NCBI GenBank assembly: GCA_963924555.1
Contig: OZ004597.1
Location: 4,048,404-4,112,403 of the forward strand
Direction: 5' to 3'
Length of the DNA stretch: 64,000 nucleotides
Origin: Crambe crambe
Taxonomy: Eukaryota; Porifera; Demospongiae; Poecilosclerida; Crambeidae
The translations under genes were made by a program, and so were the position numbers. This document shows positions 12,501 to 41,923 of the stretch, piece after piece (the stretch's first letter is position 1; each line of letters begins with the position of its first letter). Below the pieces are notes generated by a model, which saw nothing but the letters and a program-made list of their open reading frames with translations, was not told the origin of the DNA and searched no databases.

Positions 12501-12889
12501 TAATAGCCATGGTATCAGATCTTACTACCATCATTCCATGCAGTTTTTTTTTCTGGTTGGAAAAGAGGAAAACGAATGTCTATAGCTGTTGCAGGTCAGT
12601 CTTCAACTGTTTATATTGCTGTATCCCTATGTGAGTTTACTAAGACTAAGCAAAGTCTACACGACTTCAGGCTGAAGAAGAAAGTGAAGAGGTGGGTGAA
12701 TATGCCACCTATAATTTGTAAGATAAAAGTGGCCAGCCACAGCCCATGCTCAATGATATTGAGCTATCAACAGAAGCTCTTATCAGATGATGTGTACAAC
12801 ATTTACATTGTAGATTTAATAAAATAAGAGGAGTGTGTAGAGCAAAAATCGAAATCAGCCAAGGTTCACTCTGATCATGAAGATAAAGT

Positions 12890-12932
12890 TATCAGAGAGC
12901 GCAGTAGCACTCTCTATGTAGGGATGACCTAT
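12890..12932 (+). repeat. Hairpin plus GTAGGGATG motif
   Basis: TCAGAGAGCGCAGTAGCACT followed by CTCTATGTAGGGATGACC. Same stem and tail as at 11553. Only this end of the repeat was recognised here. Confidence 0.55.
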
Positions 12933-13219
12933 GATCCTCCATAGGAATACAAAATGAAGTTAGATTTTCTCAGAAACAGCTGGTGTGATGCACATTCTTA
13001 TCATGCAGGAGAATTTTGGAGACTGAAAGACTCAAAACGGAAGAATAATAAAAGCACGCTTTTTCATGCTTTCTTATTTTTGGCACAATCTGGAGAAAGA
13101 TTGGGCTGTGCTTGAACCAGGTCTACGACCATTGGTTTAGCATCTAGTTCACTCAGAAAAAAGCGCTGTCTTAGTTCAGCGAGCGAGCTGATTCTCAGGT
13201 CATGACTCATTGAAAGTGT

Positions 13220-13640
13220 ATATATATATATATAGGTCTACTCTCCAAAATGCCCCAGGCGTACATACGGTAAGTGTCATGCAATACTCTTTTGTCATAG
13301 AGGCACTTTTGGCTTATTTAAGTGGATTGTAGGCACTTGGCTTTTAAGTGCTTGTGGTATATATTTACAGCTTTTTATGCGTGGAGCTTCCTGGTTGGAA
13401 CCACCACTAATATGACTCTTAGCAATATCAAGTACTGGAGCCTATCAGCTACTTTACTTGCTCACTTGGTGGTCACTTTCAAATGTTGTACATTGCATAG
13501 TTGTAGAAGCTCTACAGGCTTATCTAAATGCTTTGTTACATATAAACTCAGGAGCAAAATCGAGTTGTAGCACTAGAGAATATTTGCCAACTCGCTCACT
13601 GTTTGCTGAATGTTGAACATTGCCCTAGTACGAGGAAGCC
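13220..13640 (+). repeat. Dispersed repeat related to 51145-51430
   Basis: GGTCTACTCTCCAAAATGCC, AGTGGATTGTAGGCACTTGG and GAGCCTATCAGCTACT recur in order at 51147-51430, and partly in the units at 44.3, 50.4 and 50.8 kb. A (TA)n run precedes it at about 13219. The 82-residue ORF at 13322 is part of the repeat and has no other support. Confidence 0.5.
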
Positions 13641-14499
13641 ATTAAGCAACACAGACGCATAGTTGCCACGATTCTCGATCAAAGTTCTCAAACAATACTT
13701 AAAAGCCATTTCTTCTGAGGTCAGAACAAAAATCAGCTCTAAGATAAGGCAATAAGCTATAGCTGTACTAAAGGGATAGCATTTAAATTGAGTGATAAGT
13801 AACACACAAGGTGTGCATCATTTAGAAACGAAAGCTAGCGGTTGAACAACTCAGCTGTATCTATTTAGAACTAAAGACTTAGTCTCACTAAATTGTTTAC
13901 CAGGCTTGATTGTGATCGAACATTGCAACACAGTATGCTTGCCTCTCTTCCACTACCACTTATAATAGCATCATCCCAGGCCTGAGACTACTCTTTATGA
14001 TCTTAATGGTATAACTGGTACGTGCAGTTAATTTAAGAAGAAAAAAGCTGTAGCAAGCAATTTTAAGGTGGTACGGCCCACGTACTTATCACACACACGA
14101 GGGTGTGTACAGTGTGCATTATTTTGAGTATATAGATGCAAGCTAATAGCTAGCTACAGCTCTTAGCTAAAAGGCCACTAGAACTGAAATCAGACTAGAT
14201 GAAAAGGTTTGTAGTCAAGTCAAATGTGGTACGGCTATAGCCGTACCTACCGTACCAGTTCCTACGGCCCTGACTAACCACCTCCTGCAAAAAGAAATCT
14301 ACACAATGGGCCTGACATGACAAGTAGATCCTTGCATAATCTCATCTATTCCAACTCTTTTTTGTTAACTATAGTCATCACTACATCACTTTCATTGTTT
14401 TTTCTTTACCTGTAATAATGAGACTGCTCATAGCAAGGGGGGGGGGTAACAAAAATTCCAACTTCTTTCTACTATACACAGAGAGTAGGACTGTCACGC

Positions 14500-14960
14500 G
14501 AAATCCGGTCCCCCCCAAAAGCGGTCCCCCCAGACCAAAAGTAGCTGCCAAAATCAGTCCCCCAGACCAAAATTGGCTGCCAAATACAGTCCCCCCAAGC
14601 AAATTATGGTCCCCCTCCTGGACCACCTGGACCAAAATTGGCTGCCAAATACAGTCCCCCCAAAGCAAATTATGGTCCCCCTCCTGGACCACCTGGACCA
14701 AAATTGGCTGCCAAATACAGTCCCCCCAAAGCAAATTATGGTCCCCCTCCTGGACCTCCCGGACCAAAATTGGCTGCCAAATACAGTCCCCCCAAGCAAA
14801 TTATCCTGTCATGGCAAAAATGGTCCCCCATAAACTGGTCCCCCAGGACAAGTTTTGGCTGCCAAAATTGGTCCCTGGACAAATTTTGGCAGCCAAAATC
14901 AATCCCCAGGATCAATTCTGACTGCTTTCTAAAGGGGACCAATTTTTGCTGCCAATTATT
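14500..14960. repeat. GGTCCCCC-rich subterminal tandem array (~65-bp unit, about 3 full copies)
   Basis: The unit runs ACCAAAATTGGCTGCCAAAT, ACAGTCCCCCCAA, GCAAATTATGGTCCCCCTCC, TGGACCACC. Three full copies occur between about 14570 and 14790, with degenerate pieces to 14960. Each unit is internally palindromic (TTGGCTGCCAA). All six frames are open for long stretches, producing several false ORFs of 68-167 residues including a collagen-looking one. The array forms the inner part of the element's left end. Confidence 0.75.
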
Positions 14961-15181
14961 AGTCCCCCAATACTGTTGAAAATGTTAATGTCAAGAAAAG
15001 TTATTTACAATTACAACATAGCCATGACTTCTTAGAATCAAATGCCTTCTTTGGTATATTTTTATAACAAGAAACATGAAACCATTGTTTACAGTTGGTG
15101 CATTCTACCCATCTCAGGCATCCTGCATGAGCAATGGACAGCAACTTTTTGTACAGCCTTTATCATACTTTGCCTTATTCT

Positions 15182-16919
15182 TCATTTATGCAGGGTTGGG
15201 AAGAGTGTCATATTTTTATTTTCCAAGCATTTAAATAAATGACTCCTCATTTTCTTTTGGTCAAAACAAAAATTCTGAGGCATACATTTCCCCAAAAACT
15301 AGAGCTGTAGCATATGCTATAGCGAAGAGGCCACAATCAGATGATCTAGATTGAAGCTGAACATCGATAAAATGAAGAATAATTGAAGAATGTGGTGTTA
15401 TAAGAATAGAAGCAATTTGTTGTTGCAATTCATCACATGCAGCACTATCATAAATATTGACAACAGGATGATCAGTGCCTATAGTTGAAATAGTGACCCA
15501 ATGACCAGCTCCAGTATTAAGAATTTGAATAAATTCACCACGTTGAACTTCAAAAATAAGAGTCATGCCGAGTGAAACTTTCTGCAAACCTTGAAATGGG
15601 CAGACTTTTTTAAGCAAAATCTGGGCAGCATCAACTATGTTGTCATTAAGCCAACCTGTTTCACTTTGTAATACTTTCTTGTCAAATTTTCTCAAGCCTA
15701 ATTCTGGAATCCACATATATCTATTAGATATCCTTGCTCGATTTGATTTCCTTCTTTTAGAAAAAGCTGATTTGATTGAAGAGGTGATGTTGGAGATAAC
15801 TGAACAGGAAGCAATTTAGAAGACGGTGGAGGCAAATGAGTGGGAGGTGACACAGTACCTAAAGATGGTGAAAGTAAATTAACTGGAGAAGGCGAGTGAA
15901 CTGGAGAAGGTAGCATTTCCAACTCAAGAGGGAAGAAATCTGTATAGAGCTCTCGTTTTGGTTTTGGAGTGCTTGTAAAAATCCCTTTATCTACTGCAGG
16001 TTCATAGTCGGAAGAAGTGCTTTGGGAGGTGGTGAAGGAGGGTTCTATAAAAATAAAATCAGTGCTGGCATGGATTTAGCAGAAGCAATTTGGCTACATA
16101 CAGTAACATAGGAAGATGATTTTGAATGAGGGGGCCCCACCTAAGTTTTAGTTAAGACCACGCCTATTTCACTGGGAGGGGGGGAGGGTGCGGGGGGGGG
16201 GGGGTGGCACTACCGACTAGTTTTTAGAAAAAATCAAACTCCAAACTATTCGACATTCAGTCCTAGTACTTTATAATTTGACGAAGGGAGCGTTCTACTG
16301 TGGTAGCTATAGCAATAGCTGAACATAGGGAGGCCCCCTTGTTCCTACGCCAGTGATATACGTACCGTGAGCTTTACTCCATTGAATAGGGCTTCAGCAC
16401 TTGATGAGAGTGGAGAAAATTGTAAAGAATCTTCCTCAGAAGAAATAGTCAACTGTTATAATAAGATCATAACAGTGCAAGATCATGTGCATGCATGCAA
16501 GCACACACACCCACACCCATACACACCTGATTTCCACTAAGGATTTCTGGACTTGACAAGAGTTCTCCATAAATTAAAAAAAATAACAACAAACCACCAA
16601 ACAACTGAACCCTGATTCTATATGCTTACCAGGGGGCTAAATGTTCTGTTTCTCAAAGAACGTTAGCATGGCTGGTGATATAGGTATCTACTATCTCAAG
16701 CTGATTTACTACTGGCTGTATGGCTAGCAATAGACTCTAGTTAGTAGTTAGAACATTACCTGGAGGGTAAATAGCATTCTGAAGGTATTGCACCGCATCC
16801 CTCACCAATACAGCTTCTCTATCTTCTTCAGTCTCAGAGCATGAATCCATGACACAGCCAGACACCAAAAATGACAGAGAACTAGCCGAGTACGCTGTAT
16901 GCGCAAAGCTATTGTGCAC
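15182..16919 (-). pseudogene. Transposon-borne Ulp1/SENP-like cysteine protease (C48) gene, four exons, two frameshifts
   Basis: Exons in order, joined in phase by GT/AG sites: 16919-16760 (start MHNSFAHTAY), 16564-16527, 16452-16362, and 16044 onward. The last exon has a Ser/Pro-rich linker (about 16044-15790), a basic stretch (KRRKSNRAR) and then an Ulp1 domain. That domain shows WLND at residues 22-25 of the 15716 frame, catalytic His in GHW (72), Asp in NIYDS (90), Gln in VQLQ (120 or 122) and Cys in SDCGLFA (128). The family cleaves ubiquitin-like (SUMO) conjugates. The Pro-rich and protease frames differ, so a frameshift or missed intron lies near 15790. A one-base shift near 15262 ends the frame early, but FDQKKMRSHL continues in the next frame to 15182. 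It is likely a recently broken transposon gene. Role in the element is unknown. Confidence 0.7.
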
Positions 16920-17428
16920 GGTTGCGCAAGGGGACCAATTTTTGCAAGGGGGGACTGATTTTGGCAGCTACTTTTGGTTCGGGGGGACCGCTTTTGGTGG
17001 GGGACCGGATTTTGCATGACAGGACAAGCCCATTACTCTTTAAGCCAACCTGCATAGGTTATGTGACTACTACTATAGAAATGTTAGCCCTGCCCCCTCA
17101 ACTAATTGCTACCAATAGTATCATAATTATACCTTATGCTGAAGCATTTGATTCTCTATAAATCTTGAAGTAGCTTCCCAAATGTAGATCATATCTGTTT
17201 ACATCAATAAATGTGTTAGTACTAGCGAAGTAATATACAGCGAGGCTTACCATTTTCTGATAGTTGTGAAACCGGCGAATATATATTTTTCTTAATTCCA
17301 GGCAAAAAAGTTAGAAGATTCTTTGACGCCATTTTGCAAAAAACGTTGCCAATGGAAACAGTCTCTAGCTATATTTGGCGACCCTTTACCAATGGTAATA
17401 CTGATGACCTAATCTTTATGCTAGAGAG

Positions 17429-20244
<2,816 letters not shown>

Positions 20245-20321
20245 TAGCTACATAATATTATATTTACTATCAACTATTTAAAAATTATACAAGTTATCCA
20301 ATCATTCGTTCATCTTTTGCA
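20245..20321. other. 77-bp spacer between convergent CDK8 and CDC5L stop codons
   Basis: AT-rich, with no AATAAA on either strand in the part I read. The 3' UTRs of both genes must overlap or be extremely short. CDK8 transcripts probably terminate inside CDC5L's last exon or the reverse. Confidence 0.7.
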
Positions 20322-35543
<15,222 letters not shown>

Positions 35544-35780
35544 CTTGATAGATAGGGGCTGAAGGATTTCTAAATACCGCGCACTTAATCTGTGACCGGG
35601 AAGACCGATACCATGTACCATGCGCGTGCCATCCGTGTTTGTATGTCACGTCGCCAGATGCAGACCACCTACTCAAGTCGCGTCGGTGGGCGGTGCTGTG
35701 CCAGACTAGTGTAAAGGTCTCACGAGCCAGATCCGTGAAGGGTCTGGCTCGTTAGACTAATGCAAAAGTCGGTTCACATC
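35544..35780. promoter_or_regulatory. CDC5L upstream region with a TE-derived hairpin
   Basis: The region just 5' of the CDC5L start codon is more GC-rich, with CpG-containing GTCGCGTCGG and ATGCGCGTGCC. At 35718-35757 a hairpin (CGAGCCAGATCC / GGGTCTGGCTCG, ending TTAGACTA) resembles the TAGTCTCGCAAGCCAGACCC ends of the element at 38449-38821. No TATA box was recognised. Confidence 0.35.
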
Positions 35781-36579
35781 GAAATCTCCCCCTCTCAAAT
35801 GGATGAAACATCCGTCATGGGTTCTGATTTACTCATCTGATAACTTTTGAACAACAATTTACTTGTGCAAGGTTGGATGGAAGGACTCTTTAGTAAGAAA
35901 GCTAGTCTCGCTAGGTCAGTCCACATAATGGCCTAGCAAGACTATAGAAGCAAGCTGTGTAGATAAACTGATCTCCTAAGCGGGAATCCTTTGCTGAGGG
36001 AATGCTGTAGGAGAGTTATGGCACTGATTCAAGCAGTTATTTGAAAGGGAGGTGTTGGTGAGTGTAGGTGAAGGGGGAGATGTAACACAACTTTCACATT
36101 GAAAGGGAGATTGAATGGTGCAATTGTGTAGAAACTGTAGAGTGTGGACCGGCTGAACTGTGAGCTTTTGTGAGGATCATCACCTATCCTGCCCACGCCA
36201 ACTCTGTTGTCTCATGATCACTGATCACTCTACTGTTCATTTCAAGATCTTTATTTAACAACACATCCACTATACACCAGGGTCTTGCCGGAAGGCACGG
36301 CGCCGGCCAGCCTATCGATATCTAGCCTGGCATTACCAACCCTTTACCCACAAATAAAAGGAAAGTAAAGAGTTGACAATGCCGGAGCACTATAGCTACC
36401 ATAGTTGCTTGTGGAATTGGGTGAATGTTTGTGCCTGAATCAAATTAAATGCACATCTTGCTGCCTCTGTCATCATAATGTTTACTAGCCCCACCTCTAC
36501 TCATAGCCTATAGCTAACTAAAACTGATGTTCATGTAGAAATTTTCACCCTCCCTCCCTTGTCTGTGGCCTTGTAAGGG

Positions 36580-36820
36580 TCCAAGGTACGAATGACTCCC
36601 TGAAAAATCTATAGCCATGGAAGGAAGTCATTTCATCCTTGGCACAAATGACTCCCTAAATTTATAGCCATGGAAGTCGTTTCACAAATGACTCCCTGAA
36701 AAATCTATTGCCATGGAAGGGTTTCATCCTAGGCACAAATGACTCCCTAAATTTATAGCCAAGGAAGGGCATCCTAGGTACGAATGACTCCCATAGCCAT
36801 GGAGGGAGTTATTTCATCCT
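36580..36820. repeat. Tandem repeat, ~50-60-bp unit, about 5 copies
   Basis: The unit contains AATGACTCCCT(GAAAAATCTA or AAATTTA)TAGCCATGGAAGG, CATTTCATCC and TAGGCAC, at about 36588, 36647, 36688, 36738 and 36781. Units differ in length and by substitutions. No coding sign. Confidence 0.65.
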
Positions 36821-36829
36821 ACTACACCA

Positions 36830-38439
36830 TAACCATGTTTAAGCTCATGAAGATGGGTTATATGTCTTTTGGTCACCAACTACTACTGGATGTTATTTCC
36901 ACACCATACTGGCTATGCAATTTTGATAAAAAAGCTTGCATGGCTTCCTTCATGTCAGCTTGCATGTCAACCATGGACATATACAAATCATTCAAGGATT
37001 GGGCCTCTGGTATTCTGTTACCCAATGACATTCAAAAATCTTGAGATCAACCAATTGGTTTGCACTTAAGGAACATGCCTCTCAGAAAATGATAATGAAA
37101 TAGTGCTGTCTTTACTATTTCTTGAACTGTTGTTGCATGTGGTTCGTCTAATTAGCACTTTATTAGCTAACTCATTTGCATTTATTACAGCAGCATTTTC
37201 TGATAAGATGCGACCTCTGTCTTTTTTAGATTTACTCTGACATGATCTACTCTGAAGTGAAGATGACAGTAGTGCATTCAATCTGGTCAGAGGATCGTGT
37301 GTAAAAGAGACAATGGAGGTTAGAATAACTGGTTGGTAATATCAGAGAGTGTTTGTCTTGGTTCTGAGCTGTGGGTATCACATCTAACAACAGGAGAACA
37401 TGGCACTGGTTGAACCAATTGAATGTTAGTAGCATGCTAATTGCTACCCGAATAGACTGCAGCATGACTCTGTAATTTGTCTACATTATCTACTGATGCC
37501 ACTGTAAACTTTTCTGGGTCTAATAAACTCAGCACACCCTGCTCTCTGTGTTCCTTTGAAATAGATAAGATGACACGTCTCAAAGTGTCTCCAGAAGAAT
37601 AAAAGATTCAACATCCAGTATGACTAAGATCTAAACTTTTGAGGAGCATAATTATGCTTAACTTCATGCTTTGTGCACACTTATATTGAGTTTTTCACTT
37701 GCATCTGAAACATCATGTGGTACGGTCTCTGTGGATCGCTTTCCCAAGGCATTTGACAAGAGGGCAGCTTTAGATCATTTTCTTGCTGTGGGACACCAAA
37801 TTCATTCCCCAATGATGTACTAACTGAGGTTTTGTCAATTTTCAGAAGGCAAAAATCCAAAGAATTCTTTGTACATGTCAGGAAAAATAAATGTCTGATC
37901 TAATAGTACAATACATGCAATGCAGTCTTGTTGAGAGCCAAGGTTACATGTGTTTCAGGATCACTACTTCCCGCAAAGTCCAGTTCATCAACAGTTTCTT
38001 TCAAGCACCTCTCCTTAGTTTCCAATTCAAGCAATATTTCCTTATTAGACATTGTGAATACACCCGACTTCAACAACTAGCTACAATATTTGTAACACTT
38101 AAAACAAAGCAGATCACTGTGAGAAATATTTTTCTCAAAATCAACTTTATCTCGGAGGAATGATTCAAAAAAATGCACAGCTATAAATGTGTTCATGCTT
38201 ATGCTTGATACCGCAGCACACTTGGCAAAATACTTTGCATATTTAGTGTGCATTCACTTGCTGATACACCAAATTGTAGTGGTTTGTGCACAATGGTTTC
38301 TCAAGAAGTTCATCATGATCACTTCTAGCAATACTAATTAAGTTGCAGATATCTATCCAACTAAAAGCTGCATGTAAGCCTCTCCATTTTCATGCATTCC
38401 TTAACACTCAATAGACTTGCTCAACACACACACTTGCCA
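36830..38439. other. No recognised gene
   Basis: Several frames of 60-90 residues on both strands (such as 36784-37044 plus and 37066-37281 minus) have no family signature or clear splice structure. Mixed-frame composition suggests decayed mobile-element coding sequence, but I cannot show it. Confidence 0.3.
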
Positions 38440-38448
38440 CGATTTTCA

Positions 38449-38821
38449 TAGTCTCGCAAGCCAGACCCCTTACCAACCCATCCGCACGCGCGAAGGGAAA
38501 GAAGGGGTCTGATCAAACTGCATTGAAGGTTTTGTTCACATTATGCCGAGAAAAAAGTGGCAGACATGCGCAGTACATACGTCATCGTGCGTTGCCATGA
38601 CATCATTCGATGCGCGCGAGTTTTCTAATTTGCATGCCTATAAATCTATAAACCTACATTATTCCGCGCGTTAAAAAATGTGTGCATGCTATAGAGCTAG
38701 AGCTGGGTCGTATGACGTACACGCGCGCGCTCTAAGAAAAATTGCTGACTGTGCAGAACAACTTCGAATATTGAGTTTGCCCAGACCCTTCCTCTTCAGA
38801 AGGGTCTGGCTTGCGAGACTA
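38449..38821. mobile_element. 373-bp MITE, 9-bp target-site duplication
   Basis: Terminal repeats are TAGTCTCGCAAGCCAGACCC at the left and GGGTCTGGCTTGCGAGACTA at the right. Direct repeats CGATTTTCA flank it exactly at 38440-38448 and 38822-38830. A 9-bp duplication fits Mutator-like elements (inference). The interior is CpG-rich. The 71- and 60-residue ORFs inside are not supported. Confidence 0.85.
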
Positions 38822-38864
38822 CGATTTTCATACGAAGACGAAGAAAAGCCAGATTCAGGTAGAA

Positions 38865-39265
38865 GGATCAAGAATAAAGAACGGCACCACTAGCTGATTA
38901 ATTAATGCGCACTTTATTTTCGCGACCTTTGACCAAGTGACTTATACGGCACAGACCTTTGACCTCAAACTCTTTGGTTGCCTTAGGGAGCCCTTTGGGC
39001 CCGCACTGCAAGCTGGGCGAGTGTTGCCTAGCCTTGGAGTCACAACAGTGCATGAGTAGTACGTCCCATACACTTAACGCTCGCTGCGCTCGCTCCCTTG
39101 CAGGAGCCCTAGCCTTGGAGTCACAACAGTCGCTGCGTTCGCTCCCTTGCAGGAGCCTAGCCTCGTGGTGCTGTATAAGTCAATCGATCCTCAATGTCAA
39201 TGGTCGCGAAAATAAAAGTGCGCATTAATTAATCAGCTAGTGGTGCCGTTCATTATTCTTGATCC
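38865..39265. mobile_element. 401-bp hAT-like MITE, 8-bp target-site duplication
   Basis: Terminal repeats of ~65 bp start GGATCAAGAATAAAGAACGG on the left and end TCATTATTCTTGATCC on the right. AGGTAGAA is directly repeated at 38857-38864 and 39266-39273. An 8-bp duplication is typical of hAT elements. The interior has CTTGGAGTCACAACAGT twice and GCTCGCTGCGCTCGCTCC-type sequence. Two DR1-like sites (GACCTTTGACC) lie at about 38934 and 38954. Confidence 0.85.
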
Positions 39266-39709
39266 AGGTAGAATCAACAACAGATGTTCTCTACCACACA
39301 CTTCTTTACACTGCTCATATTGTGTACACTTCATGTAGCCTAGCCGTTGCATATAAAATAAGTAATAGTTATTTACCAAGCGCTAGATTAATAGTCGAAT
39401 TATAAGCACAAGCCCCGGCTGCATCTACGGCCTCGTGAAATATTCCCATCTTGGATAGTAATAAGTATTAATTAATATAGAGTGACAAAATCTCGATCTC
39501 CTAGGATTGTTGCTCACTATAGCTACTATAGCTAGTAATAAAATCTCCCAGGATATTTTCTCTTTTACTTATCTAGCTCTATACAATATTAGCTAGTTAT
39601 ATATGTAGCTAGCTATGTCGCTCACTTGAGCTATGTTATAGCAGTATATGTAATAGTTATTAACCAAGCTAGGTTTGTAGTCCGAGGGCGAAGCCCGAGG
39701 GGCGAGTGC

Positions 39710-40827
39710 TTATAATTCACTACAAACCGCACGCGCGCGGTTAATAACTATTTTATAGCCCGCGCGAGTGTACTACGCATGCTCAGTGCTTCTGTCTCTA
39801 TAGCGCGCGATGTAGCTGCTTACAAGAATATGGTCATCCCACTTCAACGTCGTGATTCATACGGTACCGAACTATCTTTCACTCTATAACCCACCCACTC
39901 ACTGTACTTTAACTTGCTCACGTAAGGTAGGGGCACAGCGTCATAATTATGGTTGGACGCTGAATGGCAAGTAGGGCAGCTAGTGCAGAACACCAGCCAC
40001 GCTGTTACACAGCTCGCAAGTTCTGCCTTTTATGCTGGCTACTCTCTGAAAAGCTTATTGGGTTTGAAATGTGGAATGTGGTCAAAGAATATTATTATAG
40101 CGTGCACACCGTGTTCAATGAATAATATTAAAATTCTTTTCTGAGAGTAGTTAGTAAGCTTATAAGGACAGAACTCTATACTGTCACATACTCACCTTTC
40201 AGTCTAGTCACAACTCCTTAATAACTTAATGTGATACAGTGCATGTAATCATAGCCTGGGGTGGTGTTTACAGGGAAAAGTTAGATATAGATTCTGCAAA
40301 GTTGATATTGTACTTTTAAGAAGTTGTGACTAGACTGAAAGGTAAGTATGTGACAGTATAGAGTTCTGTCCTTATAAGCTTACTAACTACTCTCAGAAAA
40401 GAATTTTAATATTATTCATTGAACACGGTGTGCACGCTATAATAATATTCATTGACCACATTCCACATTTCAAACCCAATAAGCTTTTCAGAGAGTAGCC
40501 AGCATAAAAGGCAGAACTTGCGAGCTGTGTAACAGCGTGGCTGGTGTTCTGCACTAGCTGCCCTACTTGCCATTCAGCGTCCAACCATAATTATGACGCT
40601 GTACCTCTACCTTACGTGAACAAGTTAAAGTACAGAGAGTGGGTGGGTTATAGAGTGAAAGATAGTTCGGTACCGTACGAATCACGACGTTGAAGTGGGA
40701 TGACCATATTCTTGTAAGCAGCTACATCGCGCGCTATAGAGACAGAAGCACTGAGAATACGTAATACACTCGCGCGGGCTATAAAATAGTTATTAACCGC
40801 GCGCGTGCGGTTTGTAGTGAATTATAA
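39710..40827. repeat. Palindrome with ~505-bp, nearly identical arms
   Basis: The left arm (39710-40214) starts TTATAATTCACTACAAACCG; the right arm (40322-40827) ends CGGTTTGTAGTGAATTATAA; the spacer is ~107 bp. The same 63-residue frame is read outward-in from both arms (39953-40144 plus, 40393-40584 minus), differing at one residue, so the arms are very similar and probably young or kept alike by gene conversion. The frame has no recognised homology. It could be a long-TIR DNA element; no clear target-site duplication was seen. Confidence 0.8.
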
Positions 40828-40837
40828 CATAGATATA

Positions 40838-41923
40838 CTAGACTACGTACACAGGATTGGAAACAGGTCACGTGCGCCCATAACGACAATACTGACAATC
40901 CGTGTAGGCAGCTGTTCGTGCTAAATTGCCCCAAACAAACAGGGGAGGAGAAGTAGTGTGCCAAATTTCTGCTAAACTATAGCCAATTGGTAAGTCCAAA
41001 GAGTGGGCTAGTATAGTGCTAAATAAGCATAGTTCTTAAAAAGGCTGGTTTCTCAAGTGTTAGAGGGTATAATTGCGAGTAACAATGGTAGTTCGACTTT
41101 GTGGACCTCTGGAGCTTGGATGTTAAAAGTATAGTCTCTTTTCCCCCACTAATCTGTTAGGTAGTGATCATTTATATGTACATATGTACTTTTTAAAGGT
41201 GCCTGTAAAAAAATCATGTCGATGTTACTGTTTCTTCAGATTACCCATGGCTGGCTGTCAAGAAAAGCTATAGTAAAGAAGGATACTATAATGTAACAAC
41301 TAATACTGTCACTTTACACATATTTCCTTTCATGTTATAATTTAAAAAATGATAATAACAAGTACTGATAGTGCACTGCTGAACATCCAATTATCGAGAG
41401 ATTTGTTGTGATATACTTGTTTTGAGGGATCAAGATGAAGAGTAAAGCTGCCCCAGTGTATCCTTTCCTGCCCCTGATACAAGAAGGTATCTCATCTCCT
41501 CATATAAGAACAACAACATAGTGAAATGGCTTCTTAAACCATCAATGGCAAATGGCATGCCATCTCCAGCCCTGCACAAAATTAAAACTACTTGAGTACA
41601 TATGGTCAACTAGTATCTTTCATTTTATACCAAAAGTAAGGCAGCTAGACTTCTATTTTAGTAGTAGGAGTGCCACAAAACTTTTCAGTTACCTGTTTCC
41701 ACGTTTTTCTTCCATAGCAACAGTAAATAGACTAAACTGACATGATAAACTACTACAGCTATAGGTCATTGAGCTTTTTCACTTATAATCATAATTATTG
41801 CTGCGCTAAATACCTTGCCTTTCACCCTCTTTCTTATTTTGTGTAAGATGTCTCTGTTCGCCAGGTCGGATGGTCTATAAATTCTACGCGCGCATGCCCT
41901 GTTTCCAATCCTGTGTACGTAGT
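40838..41923. mobile_element. ~1.09-kb TIR element, GGATTGGAAAC family, copy A
   Basis: The left end CTAGACTACGTACACAGG is followed by ATTGGAAACAGGTCACGTG. The right end is CCCTGTTTCCAATCCTGTG then TACGTAGT. It is almost identical to copy B at 49275-50380. A fragment of a third copy (inverted, right half) lies at 58195-58720. The 62-residue ORF at 41552-41740 is kept in both copies (differing at a few residues) but has no known motif. Probably non-autonomous. Confidence 0.8.

Larger units (their letters stand above)
14484..17019. mobile_element. ~2.5-kb TIR DNA element carrying an Ulp1-type protease gene
   Basis: The left end (about 14491) reads CTGTCACGCGAAATCCGGTC and continues through CAAAAGCGGTCCCCCC and AAAAGTAGCTGCCAAAATCA. 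The right end (16960-17019) carries the reverse complements in mirror order, GACTGATTTTGGCAGCTACT, GGGGACCGCTTTTGG and GACCGGATTTTGCATGACAG. Terminal similarity extends about 70 bp. Inside are a G/C-rich tandem array at the left and a four-exon minus-strand gene with a C48 peptidase domain. No transposase was recognised, so it may be non-autonomous or use an unfamiliar enzyme. Ulp1 domains are known in KDZ and some Mutator-like elements, but assignment to either is inference. Target-site duplications are not clear. It ends ~410 bp upstream of the CDK8 start codon. Confidence 0.7.

Noticed and set aside
14638..14979. Collagen-like ORF (GPPPGPPGPK repeats)
   Set aside because: It arises from the GGTCCCCC-rich tandem array, which is open in all frames; no signal peptide, and the period follows the DNA repeat.
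39953..40584. Pair of identical 63-residue genes on opposite strands
   Set aside because: They are the same sequence in the two arms of a palindrome, with no known motif; kept as a repeat feature only.
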